Positions 1 through 8,305 of a stretch of 50,925 bases of DNA are shown one piece after another. This DNA comes from Ectothiorhodospiraceae bacterium. GTDB taxonomy: Bacteria; Pseudomonadota; Gammaproteobacteria; Nitrococcales; Aquisalimonadaceae. Every line of letters begins with the position of its first letter. The first letter of the stretch is position 1. The translations under genes and the position numbers were made by a program. The DNA lies in NCBI GenBank assembly GCA_003565775.1, contig PXAT01000014.1:1-50925 (forward strand). The letters run 5' to 3'. The notes under the pieces were generated by a model. It saw only the letters and a program-made list of their open reading frames with translations, was not told where the DNA came from and made no database searches.

Positions 1-269
1 GGAGACGCTGATTTATTCGCACGTCCGCGTTGGCATTGCATTTTTTCCGAGGCAAGGCGCGCTGCGCAGCGCCGCAGTCATTCTGCGGTCAAGCAGCGCA
101 ACACAGCATTCGGGGAAAATGCGATGCAAACCCCTTGGGGCTCGGCCGATTCTGGCCCCTGGCAGTGTTGCGTCGCCGGCCCGGTAGCGACGGCTACGGA
201 ACCGCACCGCGCCTTGCCAGGCTGCCAAAATCGGCTCGAGCGCGAACGCGGGAATAGATCAGCGTCTCC
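1..269 (+). repeat. 260-bp palindromic MITE-like repeat, copy 1
   Basis: Non-coding element with imperfect terminal inverted repeats of about 30 bp: the left end starts GGAGACGCTGATTTATTC and the right end (252-269) is the reverse complement of GGAGACGCTGATCTATTC. A second, perfect 11-bp inverted repeat lies inside (51-61 against 208-218), so the whole unit could fold into one long arm. A G/C-rich block rich in CGCAGC and GCCGCAG words occupies about 50-115. It contains no credible gene; short open frames on both strands are by-products. Related copies lie at 19773-20035 and from 50668. It looks like a non-autonomous mobile element or large REP-type unit whose mobilising enzyme is not in the window. 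Confidence 0.8.
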
Positions 270-287
270 TTAGTGAGACGCTGATCT
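256..287. repeat. Perfect 13-bp stem, 6-nt loop, at the edge of repeat copy 1
   Basis: Bases 256-268 (AGATCAGCGTCTC) are the exact reverse complement of 275-287, with a 6-base loop. The right arm repeats the outer end of the palindromic element, so a second element end, without the rest of a copy, sits directly against copy 1 and only 10 bases before the start codon of the next gene. It has no T-tract, so it is not a standard terminator. It may control access to the DUF1330 gene start or mark an excision scar. Confidence 0.6.
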
Positions 288-297
288 GGATGACCCG

Positions 298-633
298 ATG
301 ATGCCTGCGAAACCTGTTTATGCGCTGAACCTGTTCGACGTCTCGAATCGCGATGAATACATGGCTTATTCCCGGCGGTCGGCCAGAGAGGTGGTTGCCC
401 ATGGCGGGCGTGTGATCGCTCTGGGCAAGTTCCGGGAGCCGGTTGCCGGAGAGGTGGCGCCGCGCGCGGTGATGATTCTCGTGGAGTGGGAGTCCCGGGA
501 GGCCTTCGACAGCTACTGCAATGATCCGGCGCTGGCTGACCTGCATCCTCACCGGGAAAAGGGCACCCGGAATTACATCTGGCATCTGTTCGACAAACTC
601 GACGACCTCAGACCCATCCTGAAAGCGGGGTAG
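298..633 (+). CDS. DUF1330 family protein
   Basis: 111 residues. The pattern of an aromatic/aliphatic first strand (YALNLFDV), an E-Y-x-x-Y segment, a GGRVIALGKF turn and a W-E-S-x-E-A-F-x-x-Y-C helix start fits the DUF1330/Dabb ferredoxin-like fold; these are usually small cytosolic dimers of unknown role. Two consecutive ATG codons (298 and 301) are possible starts, with no clear ribosome site before either. The gene lies directly behind a palindromic element and its hairpin, and is separated from the next operon by 465 bases, so it is probably expressed on its own or read from outside the window. DUF1330 genes often sit among CoA-ester catabolic genes, which agrees with what follows, but no reaction can be assigned. 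Confidence 0.75.
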   Translation: MMPAKPVYALNLFDVSNRDEYMAYSRRSAREVVAHGGRVIALGKFREPVAGEVAPRAVMILVEWESREAFDSYCNDPALADLHPHREKGTRNYIWHLFDKLDDLRPILKAG

Positions 634-973
634 AGGGGCTCACCCGAAGCCGGACCGGCGTGCTGTCCTGAGCGGTAAAACACCCGGTTCCGCCCCGGAT
701 CCGTGGCCGGAGCATTGCTTCCGGCTGGCCGGCATGGCAGCGATGGTCATCAGGACCTGCGACCCGCGCTGATCCTTTGATTTCAAAGCAGTGACGACCC
801 GTTCCGGTTCGTGCTGCCAGCCTGGTTGCAAAACTGCATTCCTGCCTCGTTTCACTGAAACAGATCTTTCCCGTCGACCTTGTTTGTGCCGGTGCACAAG
901 ACGTCTGATCGCTTCCCGGAAATCGACAATGAAACAGGAAGATGCAAAGCCTTTCCGGTTTTCTTCTCGCGGT
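634..973. other. Gene-free stretch upstream of the CoA-transferase
   Basis: No convincing gene on either strand: a 581-codon open frame that runs antisense across this stretch and the CoA-transferase has no recognisable domain. The stretch holds a short palindrome GTTTCACTGAAAC (849-861), about 110 bases upstream of the sigma-54 promoter, which is a suitable distance for an activator site. No further structure was seen. Confidence 0.4.
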
Positions 974-988
974 TGGCATCGGTTTTGC
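974..988 (+). promoter_or_regulatory. Sigma-54 promoter, CoA-transferase/RND operon
   Basis: TGGCATCGGTTTTGC: GG at 975-976 and GC at 987-988 with exactly 10 bases between, and TTGC at the -12 position. Consensus is TGGCACG-N4-TTGC. The transcript would begin near 1000, about 100 bases before the chosen start codon at 1099. This start is another reason to discard the longer open frame beginning at 997. Confidence 0.75.
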
Positions 989-1098
989 GTTGAGCTTTGC
1001 AAAACGTAATGGCTTGCAGCGCGAGCAGGGTTCGCGGTTGCCGTGTCCCGAAACGGGGCATGATCCAAAAAAACTATTCGACAAGGAATTTGCGACAC

Positions 1099-2298
1099 AT
1101 GAAAGCCTTGCAGGGAATCCGTGTCCTGGACCTCACCCACATGCTCTCCGGCCCCTACGGGGCAATGCTCCTTGCTGACATGGGTGCGGACACCATCAAG
1201 GTCGAGCCGCCGGCATCCGGGGAAGGGACGCGAAAGCTTCTGGCCAAGAGCGAAAAGTTTTCGCTCAACGGCATGGGTGCCTACTTTCTGACCCTGAACA
1301 GAAACAAGCGCAGCGTCTGTATCGATCTGAAGTCGGAGCGCGGGCTTGAGCTCTTCTACGGGCTTGTCAAGGAGTCGGACGTCGTGATCGACAACTTCAG
1401 TGCCGGCGTTACCGGGCGGCTGAAAATCGATTACGAGCATCTGAGCAAAGTGAATCCGCGCATCGTGACCTGTTCCGTCACCGGGTTCGGCGCCGCGGGT
1501 CCGGATCCCTTGCGCCCGGCCTTCGATCAGGTGATCCAGGGCATGGGCGGTGGCATGTCCATCACGGGTGAAGCCGACGGGCGCCCGTTGCGGGCCGGTA
1601 TCCCTATCGGTGATCTGTCCGGCGGCATGTTCGCCGCCATGGGGGTCATGTCGGCTCTGCTGGCGCGACATACTACGGGCAAGGGTCAGCACGTGGATAT
1701 CTCCATGCTGGACTGTCAGATCTCGCTGCTGAATTACATGGCAACCATGTACTCCCTGTCCGGCGACAACCCGAAGCCTCTCGGCAACGGGCATTTCGTG
1801 CATGTGCCTTACAACACGTTCGATACCGCCACCCAGCCGATCATCATTGCCGTGATTTTCGACAGGTTCTGGGAAAATCTGGCGGATATCGTCGATGTGC
1901 CGGAATTCAAGGACGAGAAATACCTGACCCAGCCGGGCCGCTTCGAGGACCGTGATTTCATCAACGCCCGGCTGCAGGAAGTGCTGCTGAAGCGATCGGC
2001 CGAAGAGTGGATCGCGCTGCTGAAGGAAAAACGCATCCCGGTGGCGCCGGTGAACAACTTCGAGCAGGCCCTGAACGACCCGCAGGTCCGTTACCGCAAC
2101 ATGGTCGTGGATCTGGAACACCCCGACGGTGGCTCCACCGAGGTGCCCGGCAATCCGGTCAAGCTCTCGGATACTTACGAAGACAGTTTTTCGCCACCGC
2201 CGCTGCTCGGGCAGCACACCAGTCAGGTGCTGGGAGAGTTGCTGAATCTGAGCGAGGAGCAGCTCGACGAACTCCGCGCCCATGCCGTAATTCGCTGA
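1099..2298 (+). CDS. Family III (CaiB/BaiF) CoA-transferase
   Basis: 399 residues, the usual length of the family. It opens with the typical MKALQGIRVLDLTHMLSGPY and has VEPP near 35, the N-R-N-K-R-S-V-C-I-D-L block near 68-77 and an IGDLSGG motif in which Asp172 aligns with the catalytic Asp of formyl-CoA and carnitine CoA-transferases. These enzymes move CoA between carboxylic acids in the cytosol. The start at 1099 is preferred because homology begins there; an in-frame ATG at 997 lies at the predicted transcription start. It is the first gene of a tight operon, followed 7 bases later by an HMG-CoA-lyase-like gene, a pairing that suggests activation of a hydroxy-dicarboxylic acid followed by C-C cleavage of its CoA ester. 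The acid is not known. Confidence 0.88.
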   Translation: MKALQGIRVLDLTHMLSGPYGAMLLADMGADTIKVEPPASGEGTRKLLAKSEKFSLNGMGAYFLTLNRNKRSVCIDLKSERGLELFYGLVKESDVVIDNFSAGVTGRLKIDYEHLSKVNPRIVTCSVTGFGAAGPDPLRPAFDQVIQGMGGGMSITGEADGRPLRAGIPIGDLSGGMFAAMGVMSALLARHTTGKGQHVDISMLDCQISLLNYMATMYSLSGDNPKPLGNGHFVHVPYNTFDTATQPIIIAVIFDRFWENLADIVDVPEFKDEKYLTQPGRFEDRDFINARLQEVLLKRSAEEWIALLKEKRIPVAPVNNFEQALNDPQVRYRNMVVDLEHPDGGSTEVPGNPVKLSDTYEDSFSPPPLLGQHTSQVLGELLNLSEEQLDELRAHAVIR

Positions 2299-2305
2299 GG
2301 GAACC

Positions 2306-3274
2306 ATGGAAAACGCTGTCATCAACGAAGTGGCATTGCGCGACGGTCTGCAGATGCATCGCGAGTTCGTGCCCACGGCCGACAAGCTGCGACTGCTGGA
2401 CAGCCTGATTCACGCCGGGGTGCGGGACTTCGAGGTCACCAGCTTCGTCTCGCCCAAGGCCGTGCCGCAGATGGCGGACGCCGCGGAAGTCTGCGCCGGG
2501 CTGCCCCCGCGCGACGAGCTCTCGTATTCCGTGCTGGTGCCCAATCGCAAGGGGCTGGAGCGGGCCGCCGAGGCCGGTTGCCGGACCGTGAATCTGGTGC
2601 TGTCGGCCACCGACACCATGAATCAGCGCAATATCCGGATGACCCTGCAGCAGACCCGTGAGGCCTGCGTCGACACCATCCGTCATGCGGGAACCCTGGG
2701 CGTGGCCGCGGATGCCTACATTGCAGTGGCTTTCGAGTGCCCCTTCGAAGGTCAGGTGGATCCGCAGCGCATCGTCGAACTGACGCGCGAGATGTTCGCG
2801 GCCGGTGCCGGTCGCGTGATCATCGCCGACACCATCGGTGCCGCCAGCCCGGCGCAGGTCAAGCACCTGTTTTCGCTGCTGGTGCCGGAGTTCGGCACAG
2901 AGCGATTCGCCTGCCATTTTCACGACACCCGGGCGATGGCCTTGGCCAATGTCTGGGCGGCGCTGGAGGCCGGCATCCGCCGCTTCGACAGCGCCGTCGG
3001 CGGCCTCGGCGGCTGTCCGTTCTCGCCCGGCGCTTCGGGCAATCTGGCCACTGAGGATCTGCTGGTGTTCCTGCGCCAGTGCGATATTGAAACTGGTATT
3101 TCCCTGGATCGAATGGTGCAAGCCGTGGATGTGGCCCGTGAGGTCACCGGTCGCGATCTGGGTGGTCGGGTGATGCCCTGGATTCGCTCGCAGCTGGAAC
3201 GTCTGCAGACCGAGGAGACCGGCGGCAGCAGTCGGGACATTGATGGCGTGACGCGCGCAGAGGAGGCGAACTGA
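2306..3274 (+). CDS. HMG-CoA lyase-like aldolase (DRE-TIM family)
   Basis: 322 residues. N-E-V-A-L-R-D-G-L-Q at 7-16 supplies the first metal ligand (Asp13) and general acid/base Arg, HFHDT at 204-208 supplies the two metal-binding His, and GGLGGCPF at 232-239 contains the catalytic loop Cys237, followed by Asn246. All residues expected for cleavage of a 3-hydroxyacyl-CoA into acetyl-CoA (or a homologue) and a keto acid are present. Typical HMG-CoA lyases are about 300 residues; the extra C-terminal 20 residues are polar and probably disordered. Partnered with the upstream CoA-transferase, it may act on HMG-CoA, citramalyl-CoA or an isohexenyl-like ester; the sequence alone does not distinguish these. 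Its stop overlaps the next start (TGATG). Confidence 0.88.
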   Translation: MENAVINEVALRDGLQMHREFVPTADKLRLLDSLIHAGVRDFEVTSFVSPKAVPQMADAAEVCAGLPPRDELSYSVLVPNRKGLERAAEAGCRTVNLVLSATDTMNQRNIRMTLQQTREACVDTIRHAGTLGVAADAYIAVAFECPFEGQVDPQRIVELTREMFAAGAGRVIIADTIGAASPAQVKHLFSLLVPEFGTERFACHFHDTRAMALANVWAALEAGIRRFDSAVGGLGGCPFSPGASGNLATEDLLVFLRQCDIETGISLDRMVQAVDVAREVTGRDLGGRVMPWIRSQLERLQTEETGGSSRDIDGVTRAEEAN

Positions 3275-4281
3275 TGCCGGGCGTGATCAAGACGCTGGGG
3301 GGGCTGATTCCCTGGGCAGTGATCGGCGGACTGCTGTTTGCCGCCTTCTTCATTCAGCCGCAGCCGGTGGGCGAGACCGTGCAGCCACCACCCATCGAGC
3401 GCCGGGATCGTTTCTACGGTCTGGAAGTGCTGGAGCAGGGCAACGTGCTGTGGGCGGCCGGCAGTGACGGCAAGATCGTGCGCAGTGATGACGCCGGCGA
3501 GACCTGGCAGGTGCAGCAAAGCGGGACGCGGCTCAATCTTCAATCCATTGCGGCCTGGGATCCGGATCGCGCCGTGACGGTGGGCAACGAGGGTGTGGTG
3601 CTGGTCACCGAGGATGGCGGCCAGACCTGGGAGCAGGTGGAAGCACCCCGGTCCGAGATCTTCAACAAACTGGTCCGGGTCATCGTGCGCCCCGATGGCG
3701 AGGCCTGGGCTGTCGGCGGCATGAGTGCCGTGTTCCGCAGCCGCGACTATGGCCGCAGCTGGGAGCGAACTGTCGACGAGGAGGACATCTCCTGGAACGG
3801 GATCGCCTTCGTCGACGATGACAACGCCTGGGCAGTGGGTGAGTTCGGAATGCTGCTTCGCACCACGGACGGCGGTGATACCTGGGTCGAGGAAATGCTC
3901 GACCTGGAAAGCAGCCTGATGGCGGTGCGTTTCCGCGACAACGGCCACGGCGTGGCGGTGGGTCTTGAAGGGACGGTCCTTTACACCAGCAACGGTGGCG
4001 AGGACTGGGCGCGGCTGGAGACCGACTTCGAAGCGCATCTGTTCGATGTCACCTGGAACGGCAGCAAATGGCTGGCCGTGGGGGAAGACGGTGTCGTGGT
4101 GCGCGGTGAGGACGACGGCGACAGCATCTGGAACGCGGACCGCCTGGATCCGGATCTGCGCGAGTGGCACACCACCGTGACCGCCAATGGCGATTCGGTG
4201 TATGTCTCCGGCGCCACGTTCGGTCGCCTGACCGGCACCGACTGGCAGAGCTTCACCAATCAGGCAGGAGAGCGCCCGTGA
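3274..4281 (+). CDS. YCF48/BNR-repeat beta-propeller protein, membrane-anchored
   Basis: 335 residues. Residues 10-30 form one hydrophobic segment, then a Pro-rich linker, then at least five BNR/Asp-box style blades of the form (S/T)xDxGxxW (DDAGETW, EDGGQTW, RDYGRSW, TDGGDTW, SNGGEDW). This is the YCF48-like photosystem II assembly fold, but no photosystem gene is present. The protein should sit in the periplasm, tethered to the inner membrane. It overlaps the RND gene start by four bases, so the two are probably translated together. I recall this propeller beside RND/MMPL, DUF1302 and DUF1329 genes in degraders of steroids and other hydrophobic compounds, where it may be a periplasmic partner of the transporter. 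Confidence 0.85.
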   Translation: MPGVIKTLGGLIPWAVIGGLLFAAFFIQPQPVGETVQPPPIERRDRFYGLEVLEQGNVLWAAGSDGKIVRSDDAGETWQVQQSGTRLNLQSIAAWDPDRAVTVGNEGVVLVTEDGGQTWEQVEAPRSEIFNKLVRVIVRPDGEAWAVGGMSAVFRSRDYGRSWERTVDEEDISWNGIAFVDDDNAWAVGEFGMLLRTTDGGDTWVEEMLDLESSLMAVRFRDNGHGVAVGLEGTVLYTSNGGEDWARLETDFEAHLFDVTWNGSKWLAVGEDGVVVRGEDDGDSIWNADRLDPDLREWHTTVTANGDSVYVSGATFGRLTGTDWQSFTNQAGERP

Positions 4282-6638
4282 TTGATCGTTTCGTTGACTT
4301 CCTGATTGCGCGGCGCGTCTGGGTCGTGCTCATCGTCGCTGTACTGACGGTGCTGATGAGCTGGTCGGCGTCCCGCATTGACGTCCGCACCGTGTTCGAG
4401 GATCTGCTGCCTCAGGATCATCCCTACGTGGCGGTTCACGAGGAGTTCAAGGAGACGTTCGGCAGCTCCAACATGGTCAGCATCATGCTCACCGTCGACG
4501 AGGGCGAGATCTTCCAGCGTCCGGTGCTCGAGCAGATCCGCGGCGTCACGCGGGATCTGCGGGCCGTGACCGGGGTGAACAGCTTCCAGATCATCTCGCT
4601 GGCCTCCAATCACATGAAGGAGGTGCGGGCCACCACGGCGGGCATCGATACCAGTCCGCTGATGTGGCCGGATCTCCCGGAGACTGATCGGGGCATCGAG
4701 GAACTGCGGGACAAGGTGCTGGGCAACAACCTGGTGTACGGGCCCTATGTGTCCATGGACCTGCAGTCCGCCCTGATCACCGTGGACTTCTACGACCACC
4801 TCGTCGACTACACCAAGATCTTCGACGAGATCCACGAGATCACCGAGCAGGCGAAGCAGGCCGGTCTGGAAGTCTCCATTGTCGGTGACCCGATCCTGTA
4901 TGGCTGGGTGGACCATTACCTGGACGAGACCTACCTGATCGCCGCGGTGGTCATTCTGGTGCTGTTCGCGCTGCTGTTCCTGATCACTCGCACCTGGCGG
5001 GGCACTTTCCTGCCCATGATCGCCGGCGGTATCAGTGCGACGTGGGCGCTGGGCGTGGCAGCCCAGGTCGGGCTGCATTTCGAGCCGCTGGTAGTGGTGG
5101 TCGCGCTGTTGCTGTTCGCTCGCGCCATCTCCCATTCGGTGCAGCTCATCACCCGCTTCGAGGACGAGCATGCCGGCACCGCCATGGCGTCGGTGGAGGC
5201 CTCCCGTCGGACGCTGAAAGGGCTGTTCCGACCCGGCACGCTCGGGCTTGCCACCGATATCGGCTGCGTCTCGGTGGTCGCGCTGACGCCGATTCCGCTG
5301 CTGGAAAAGCTGGTCATCATCGGCGTCGTCTGGCTGTCCACGATCATTGTCAGTGCCCTGATCGTGACGCCGGTGCTGCTGTCCTGGTGTCGCGATCCGC
5401 ATGCCCGTGTGCACGGGATCGATCTGGACCGACCGGCGCACCGCGTTCTCGACGGCGCCTATCACGTGGTCACCACCCGCGGTCGCTACTGGCTGCTGGG
5501 TTCCGTCACCGTCATCTTCCTGGTCTCCGGCTGGTATGCCACCAATCTGCAGATCGGTGACGCCAACCCCGGTTCGCCGATTCTGTGGCCCGATTCCGAG
5601 TACAACCTGAACGCGGCCCGAATCAACGAGACCTTCCCGGGTTCCGATCGCATGTTCGTGGTGGTGTCCGGCGAGGAAGACGCCCTCAAGGAGCCGGAGG
5701 TGCTGGAACACATGCAGGATTTCCAGCGATTCATGGAAGTCCAGCCCCAGATAGGGGCCAGCATGGCCATTACCGACCTGGTGCCGATCGTCAAGCGCAG
5801 TCTTTTCGAGGGGAATCCGCGCTTCCAGGAGCTCGGTGAATCGGCAATGATGAACGGCGAGCTCATGTACCTGTACCAGGCCGATGCGGCCCCGGGGGAC
5901 ATGGAGCGTTTTGTCGACGGTGACTATAAAAACGGCGCCATCACGTTGTTCTTCCGGGACCGCCAGGGTGACACCATCCGCACCGCGGTATCCCGCATCA
6001 ACGAATTCGTCGACAGTAATCCCATCGATGCCGTGGAGTACCGGCTGGCCGGCGGCGTCATCGGCGTACTGGCGGCGGTCAACGAGGTGATTCTGGCCGG
6101 CCAGATCCAGTCCATCGCGCTGGCCCTGCTGGTGCTGGTCATCCTCTGCACCGCGGTCTATCGATCCACGATGGCCGGGCTGTTCTTCATGGTGCCCGTG
6201 GTGCTGGCCAATACGCTGACCTTCAGCTTCATGGCCTGGCGTGAAATCGGCATGAACATCAACACCGTACCGGTGGCCGCTCTGGGCATCGGGCTGGGGG
6301 TGGATTACGCCCTCTACGTGGTGGACCGAATCAAGGAAGAACTGGGGCGTGGCAATGATCTGCTGGATGCGATCAAGCGCTCCGTCCATACGGCCGGCAA
6401 GGGGGTGATGATTACCGCCACCACCCTGATCGTCGCAGTCCTGTTGTGGTCCTTCTCGTCCCTGAAGTTCCAGGCCGAGATGGGCATGCTGCTGGCGCTG
6501 TGGCTGTTCGTGTCCGCGGTGACGGCGATCTTCGTCATGCCGTCGCTGGTGTACATCTTCCGGCCGTCGTTCGTCCTGCAGAGCCGTTCTGCGGGAGAGA
6601 AGGGAGAGTCCGGGGAGCCGGCCGCCGCGGCGGTCTGA
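4278..6638 (+). CDS. RND superfamily (MMPL-type) transporter
   Basis: 786 residues from the GTG at 4278, which overlaps the previous stop as GTGA and has AGGAG seven bases upstream; the reading frame extends further left but without homology. Architecture: TM1 near 12-30, a large periplasmic loop, a bundle of about five TM segments near 215-380, TM7 near 405-425, a second periplasmic loop, then a second bundle from about 610 to 760. The stretch ALGIGLGVDYALYVVDR contains the Gly/Asp-rich TM motif of MMPL and sterol-sensing-like transporters. It should use the proton gradient to move a hydrophobic solute or lipid between membrane and periplasm. The neighbouring DUF1302 barrel and DUF1329 protein suggest a trans-envelope route; direction (uptake or efflux) cannot be read from sequence. 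Confidence 0.9.
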   Translation: MIDRFVDFLIARRVWVVLIVAVLTVLMSWSASRIDVRTVFEDLLPQDHPYVAVHEEFKETFGSSNMVSIMLTVDEGEIFQRPVLEQIRGVTRDLRAVTGVNSFQIISLASNHMKEVRATTAGIDTSPLMWPDLPETDRGIEELRDKVLGNNLVYGPYVSMDLQSALITVDFYDHLVDYTKIFDEIHEITEQAKQAGLEVSIVGDPILYGWVDHYLDETYLIAAVVILVLFALLFLITRTWRGTFLPMIAGGISATWALGVAAQVGLHFEPLVVVVALLLFARAISHSVQLITRFEDEHAGTAMASVEASRRTLKGLFRPGTLGLATDIGCVSVVALTPIPLLEKLVIIGVVWLSTIIVSALIVTPVLLSWCRDPHARVHGIDLDRPAHRVLDGAYHVVTTRGRYWLLGSVTVIFLVSGWYATNLQIGDANPGSPILWPDSEYNLNAARINETFPGSDRMFVVVSGEEDALKEPEVLEHMQDFQRFMEVQPQIGASMAITDLVPIVKRSLFEGNPRFQELGESAMMNGELMYLYQADAAPGDMERFVDGDYKNGAITLFFRDRQGDTIRTAVSRINEFVDSNPIDAVEYRLAGGVIGVLAAVNEVILAGQIQSIALALLVLVILCTAVYRSTMAGLFFMVPVVLANTLTFSFMAWREIGMNINTVPVAALGIGLGVDYALYVVDRIKEELGRGNDLLDAIKRSVHTAGKGVMITATTLIVAVLLWSFSSLKFQAEMGMLLALWLFVSAVTAIFVMPSLVYIFRPSFVLQSRSAGEKGESGEPAAAAV

Positions 6639-6698
6639 TCATCCGGAGCAATTGGGCACATAAAAACCGTTCTTTAAACCTTGCGCGAGGCAAAGATC

Positions 6699-8288
6699 AT
6701 GCAACGGAACAGAAAATCACCGCTGGCTCTCATGCTGGCTGCGCCGATGGCGGCCGCCATCGGCGGGCTGCCGGCCACCGCCGCCGCCTTCGAAGTGGAA
6801 GTCGAGGGCTACGTCCGTCAGGGCTTCTCCATGAACCTGCAGAACCCGCGGGAAACGCCGACCAACGACGCCTATCAGTTGTCCATGTCCCGCAGCACCA
6901 TGCGGCTGGACACCCAGATCAGCTTCGACGACATCAGCTTCACCATCATTGCCCGGGGGGACCGGGAATACCGCACCAGCTATCTGAAGCGTCTCGAACG
7001 TCTCGGTGCCTTCGACAGCAGCAGTGGCGATCTCGGTGATTACTACAACAACGCCGAGATCCGCGAAGCCTATTTCGATCTGCCGCTGACCCGCCGTATC
7101 TCCACGCGCGTCGGCAAGCAGCAGCTGGCCTGGGGCGAGACCGATTTCTTTCAGGCCAATGACCTGATTCACGGTTTTGACTTCAGCTGGCGGTCGTTCC
7201 TCGAGGCCGAGAACGAAGAACTGCGCAAGCCGCTGATCATGGCGACCTTCGACATCGACGTGCCGGAAGTGGACGGCAATCTGCAGCTGTTCTTCCGCCC
7301 GGGCTTCGACCGCAAGCAGGACATCGGCAACACCTACGATATCGAGGGTGGCCGCTGGGCCCTGCAGCCGAACAAGGGCGTGGATTTCCAGGGCTCCGGT
7401 GGTTCGCGGAATTTCATTCCGTATGACTTCGAGCATCCGGAAGGACGGTTCGACGAACAGACCTTCGGCCTGCGCTGGTCGGCGCTGACGCCGGGCGGCA
7501 TCGACTACTCGCTGATGTACCTGCGTCACCATAACCCGGATCCGGTCCACAACCCGTCCGGGCAACTTCAGCGAGATCTCGATCCGTTCGTTGGTGATTT
7601 CAATCCCTACAAGGGTCGGGTTGGTGATCCCGGATTCGGCGGCTCGTTCATCTTCCCGATCGTCGACACCATTGGTGCGACTGCGTCGGGTTATGCAGCC
7701 TGGGCGGATGCGGTGTTCTCCACGGAAATCGCCTACACCTTCGACAAGCCATACAACTTCAGCTCGAACCGCGGTCAGCCGATCTTTGCCGGCGGCGAGG
7801 GCTCCAGCGGCATCAAGGAAGAGGACACGATGTCCATCATGCTGCGCATGGACAAGATCGTGGACCTGACCGGCACCTTCCTGCGCACCAGTCGGCCGTC
7901 GTTCGCCTCCATTCAGGTATTCAACACCTGGCTGCCGGGGTACAGCCGATCCGACAACCTCGTGGAACTGGTCGGTTACGAGGCCAGACAGCAGCGCTGG
8001 TCCACCTTCGTCACCGGCATTCTGGCGCTGAATTACAACAACGATCGCATCAATCCGCAGCTGGCCGTGGGCACCGATGTCACCGGTGGCGGATCGCTGT
8101 TCGTGATCCCCAGTGTGGAATTCGCCTATGGCGACAACTGGCGTGTACTGGTCGAGGCGGACCTGTTCTTCCCGCTGGGTAACCGCAAGAAAAGCGCCGA
8201 TGACCTCGACGGTTCCAAGGATACCCGTGTGATCGGCTACTTTGACCGTAACAACCAGCTGTACGCGCGCTTCACCTACAACTTCTGA
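6699..8288 (+). CDS. DUF1302 outer-membrane beta-barrel protein
   Basis: 529 residues. An N-terminal signal peptide has a basic start (MQRNRKS), a hydrophobic core and a likely cleavage after AAA near residue 30. The mature protein is rich in alternating polar/apolar strands and ends in YARFTYNF, a terminal Phe typical of outer-membrane barrels recognised by the Bam machinery. Motifs such as RVGKQQLAWGETDFFQ and FRPGFD are typical of DUF1302. The ATG at 6699 is chosen because it begins the signal peptide; an in-frame TTG at 6681 is less likely. The family recurs beside DUF1329 and RND genes and is thought to let hydrophobic substrates cross the outer membrane. No porin-type plug domain was seen. 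Confidence 0.88.
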   Translation: MQRNRKSPLALMLAAPMAAAIGGLPATAAAFEVEVEGYVRQGFSMNLQNPRETPTNDAYQLSMSRSTMRLDTQISFDDISFTIIARGDREYRTSYLKRLERLGAFDSSSGDLGDYYNNAEIREAYFDLPLTRRISTRVGKQQLAWGETDFFQANDLIHGFDFSWRSFLEAENEELRKPLIMATFDIDVPEVDGNLQLFFRPGFDRKQDIGNTYDIEGGRWALQPNKGVDFQGSGGSRNFIPYDFEHPEGRFDEQTFGLRWSALTPGGIDYSLMYLRHHNPDPVHNPSGQLQRDLDPFVGDFNPYKGRVGDPGFGGSFIFPIVDTIGATASGYAAWADAVFSTEIAYTFDKPYNFSSNRGQPIFAGGEGSSGIKEEDTMSIMLRMDKIVDLTGTFLRTSRPSFASIQVFNTWLPGYSRSDNLVELVGYEARQQRWSTFVTGILALNYNNDRINPQLAVGTDVTGGGSLFVIPSVEFAYGDNWRVLVEADLFFPLGNRKKSADDLDGSKDTRVIGYFDRNNQLYARFTYNF

Positions 8289-8305
8289 GCCGGAGGACTT
8301 AACAG

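Noticed and set aside
13-257. Small open frames on both strands in the palindromic repeat
   Set aside because: They follow from the G/C-rich repeat, differ between copies and have no ribosome sites.
640-2385. Long minus-strand open frame (581 codons) opposite the CoA-transferase
   Set aside because: No recognisable domain, composition typical of antisense of a high-GC gene, and a clear family III CoA-transferase lies on the other strand. The same applies to long antisense frames opposite the RND, DUF1302, DUF1329, flavin-oxidase and fadN-like genes.
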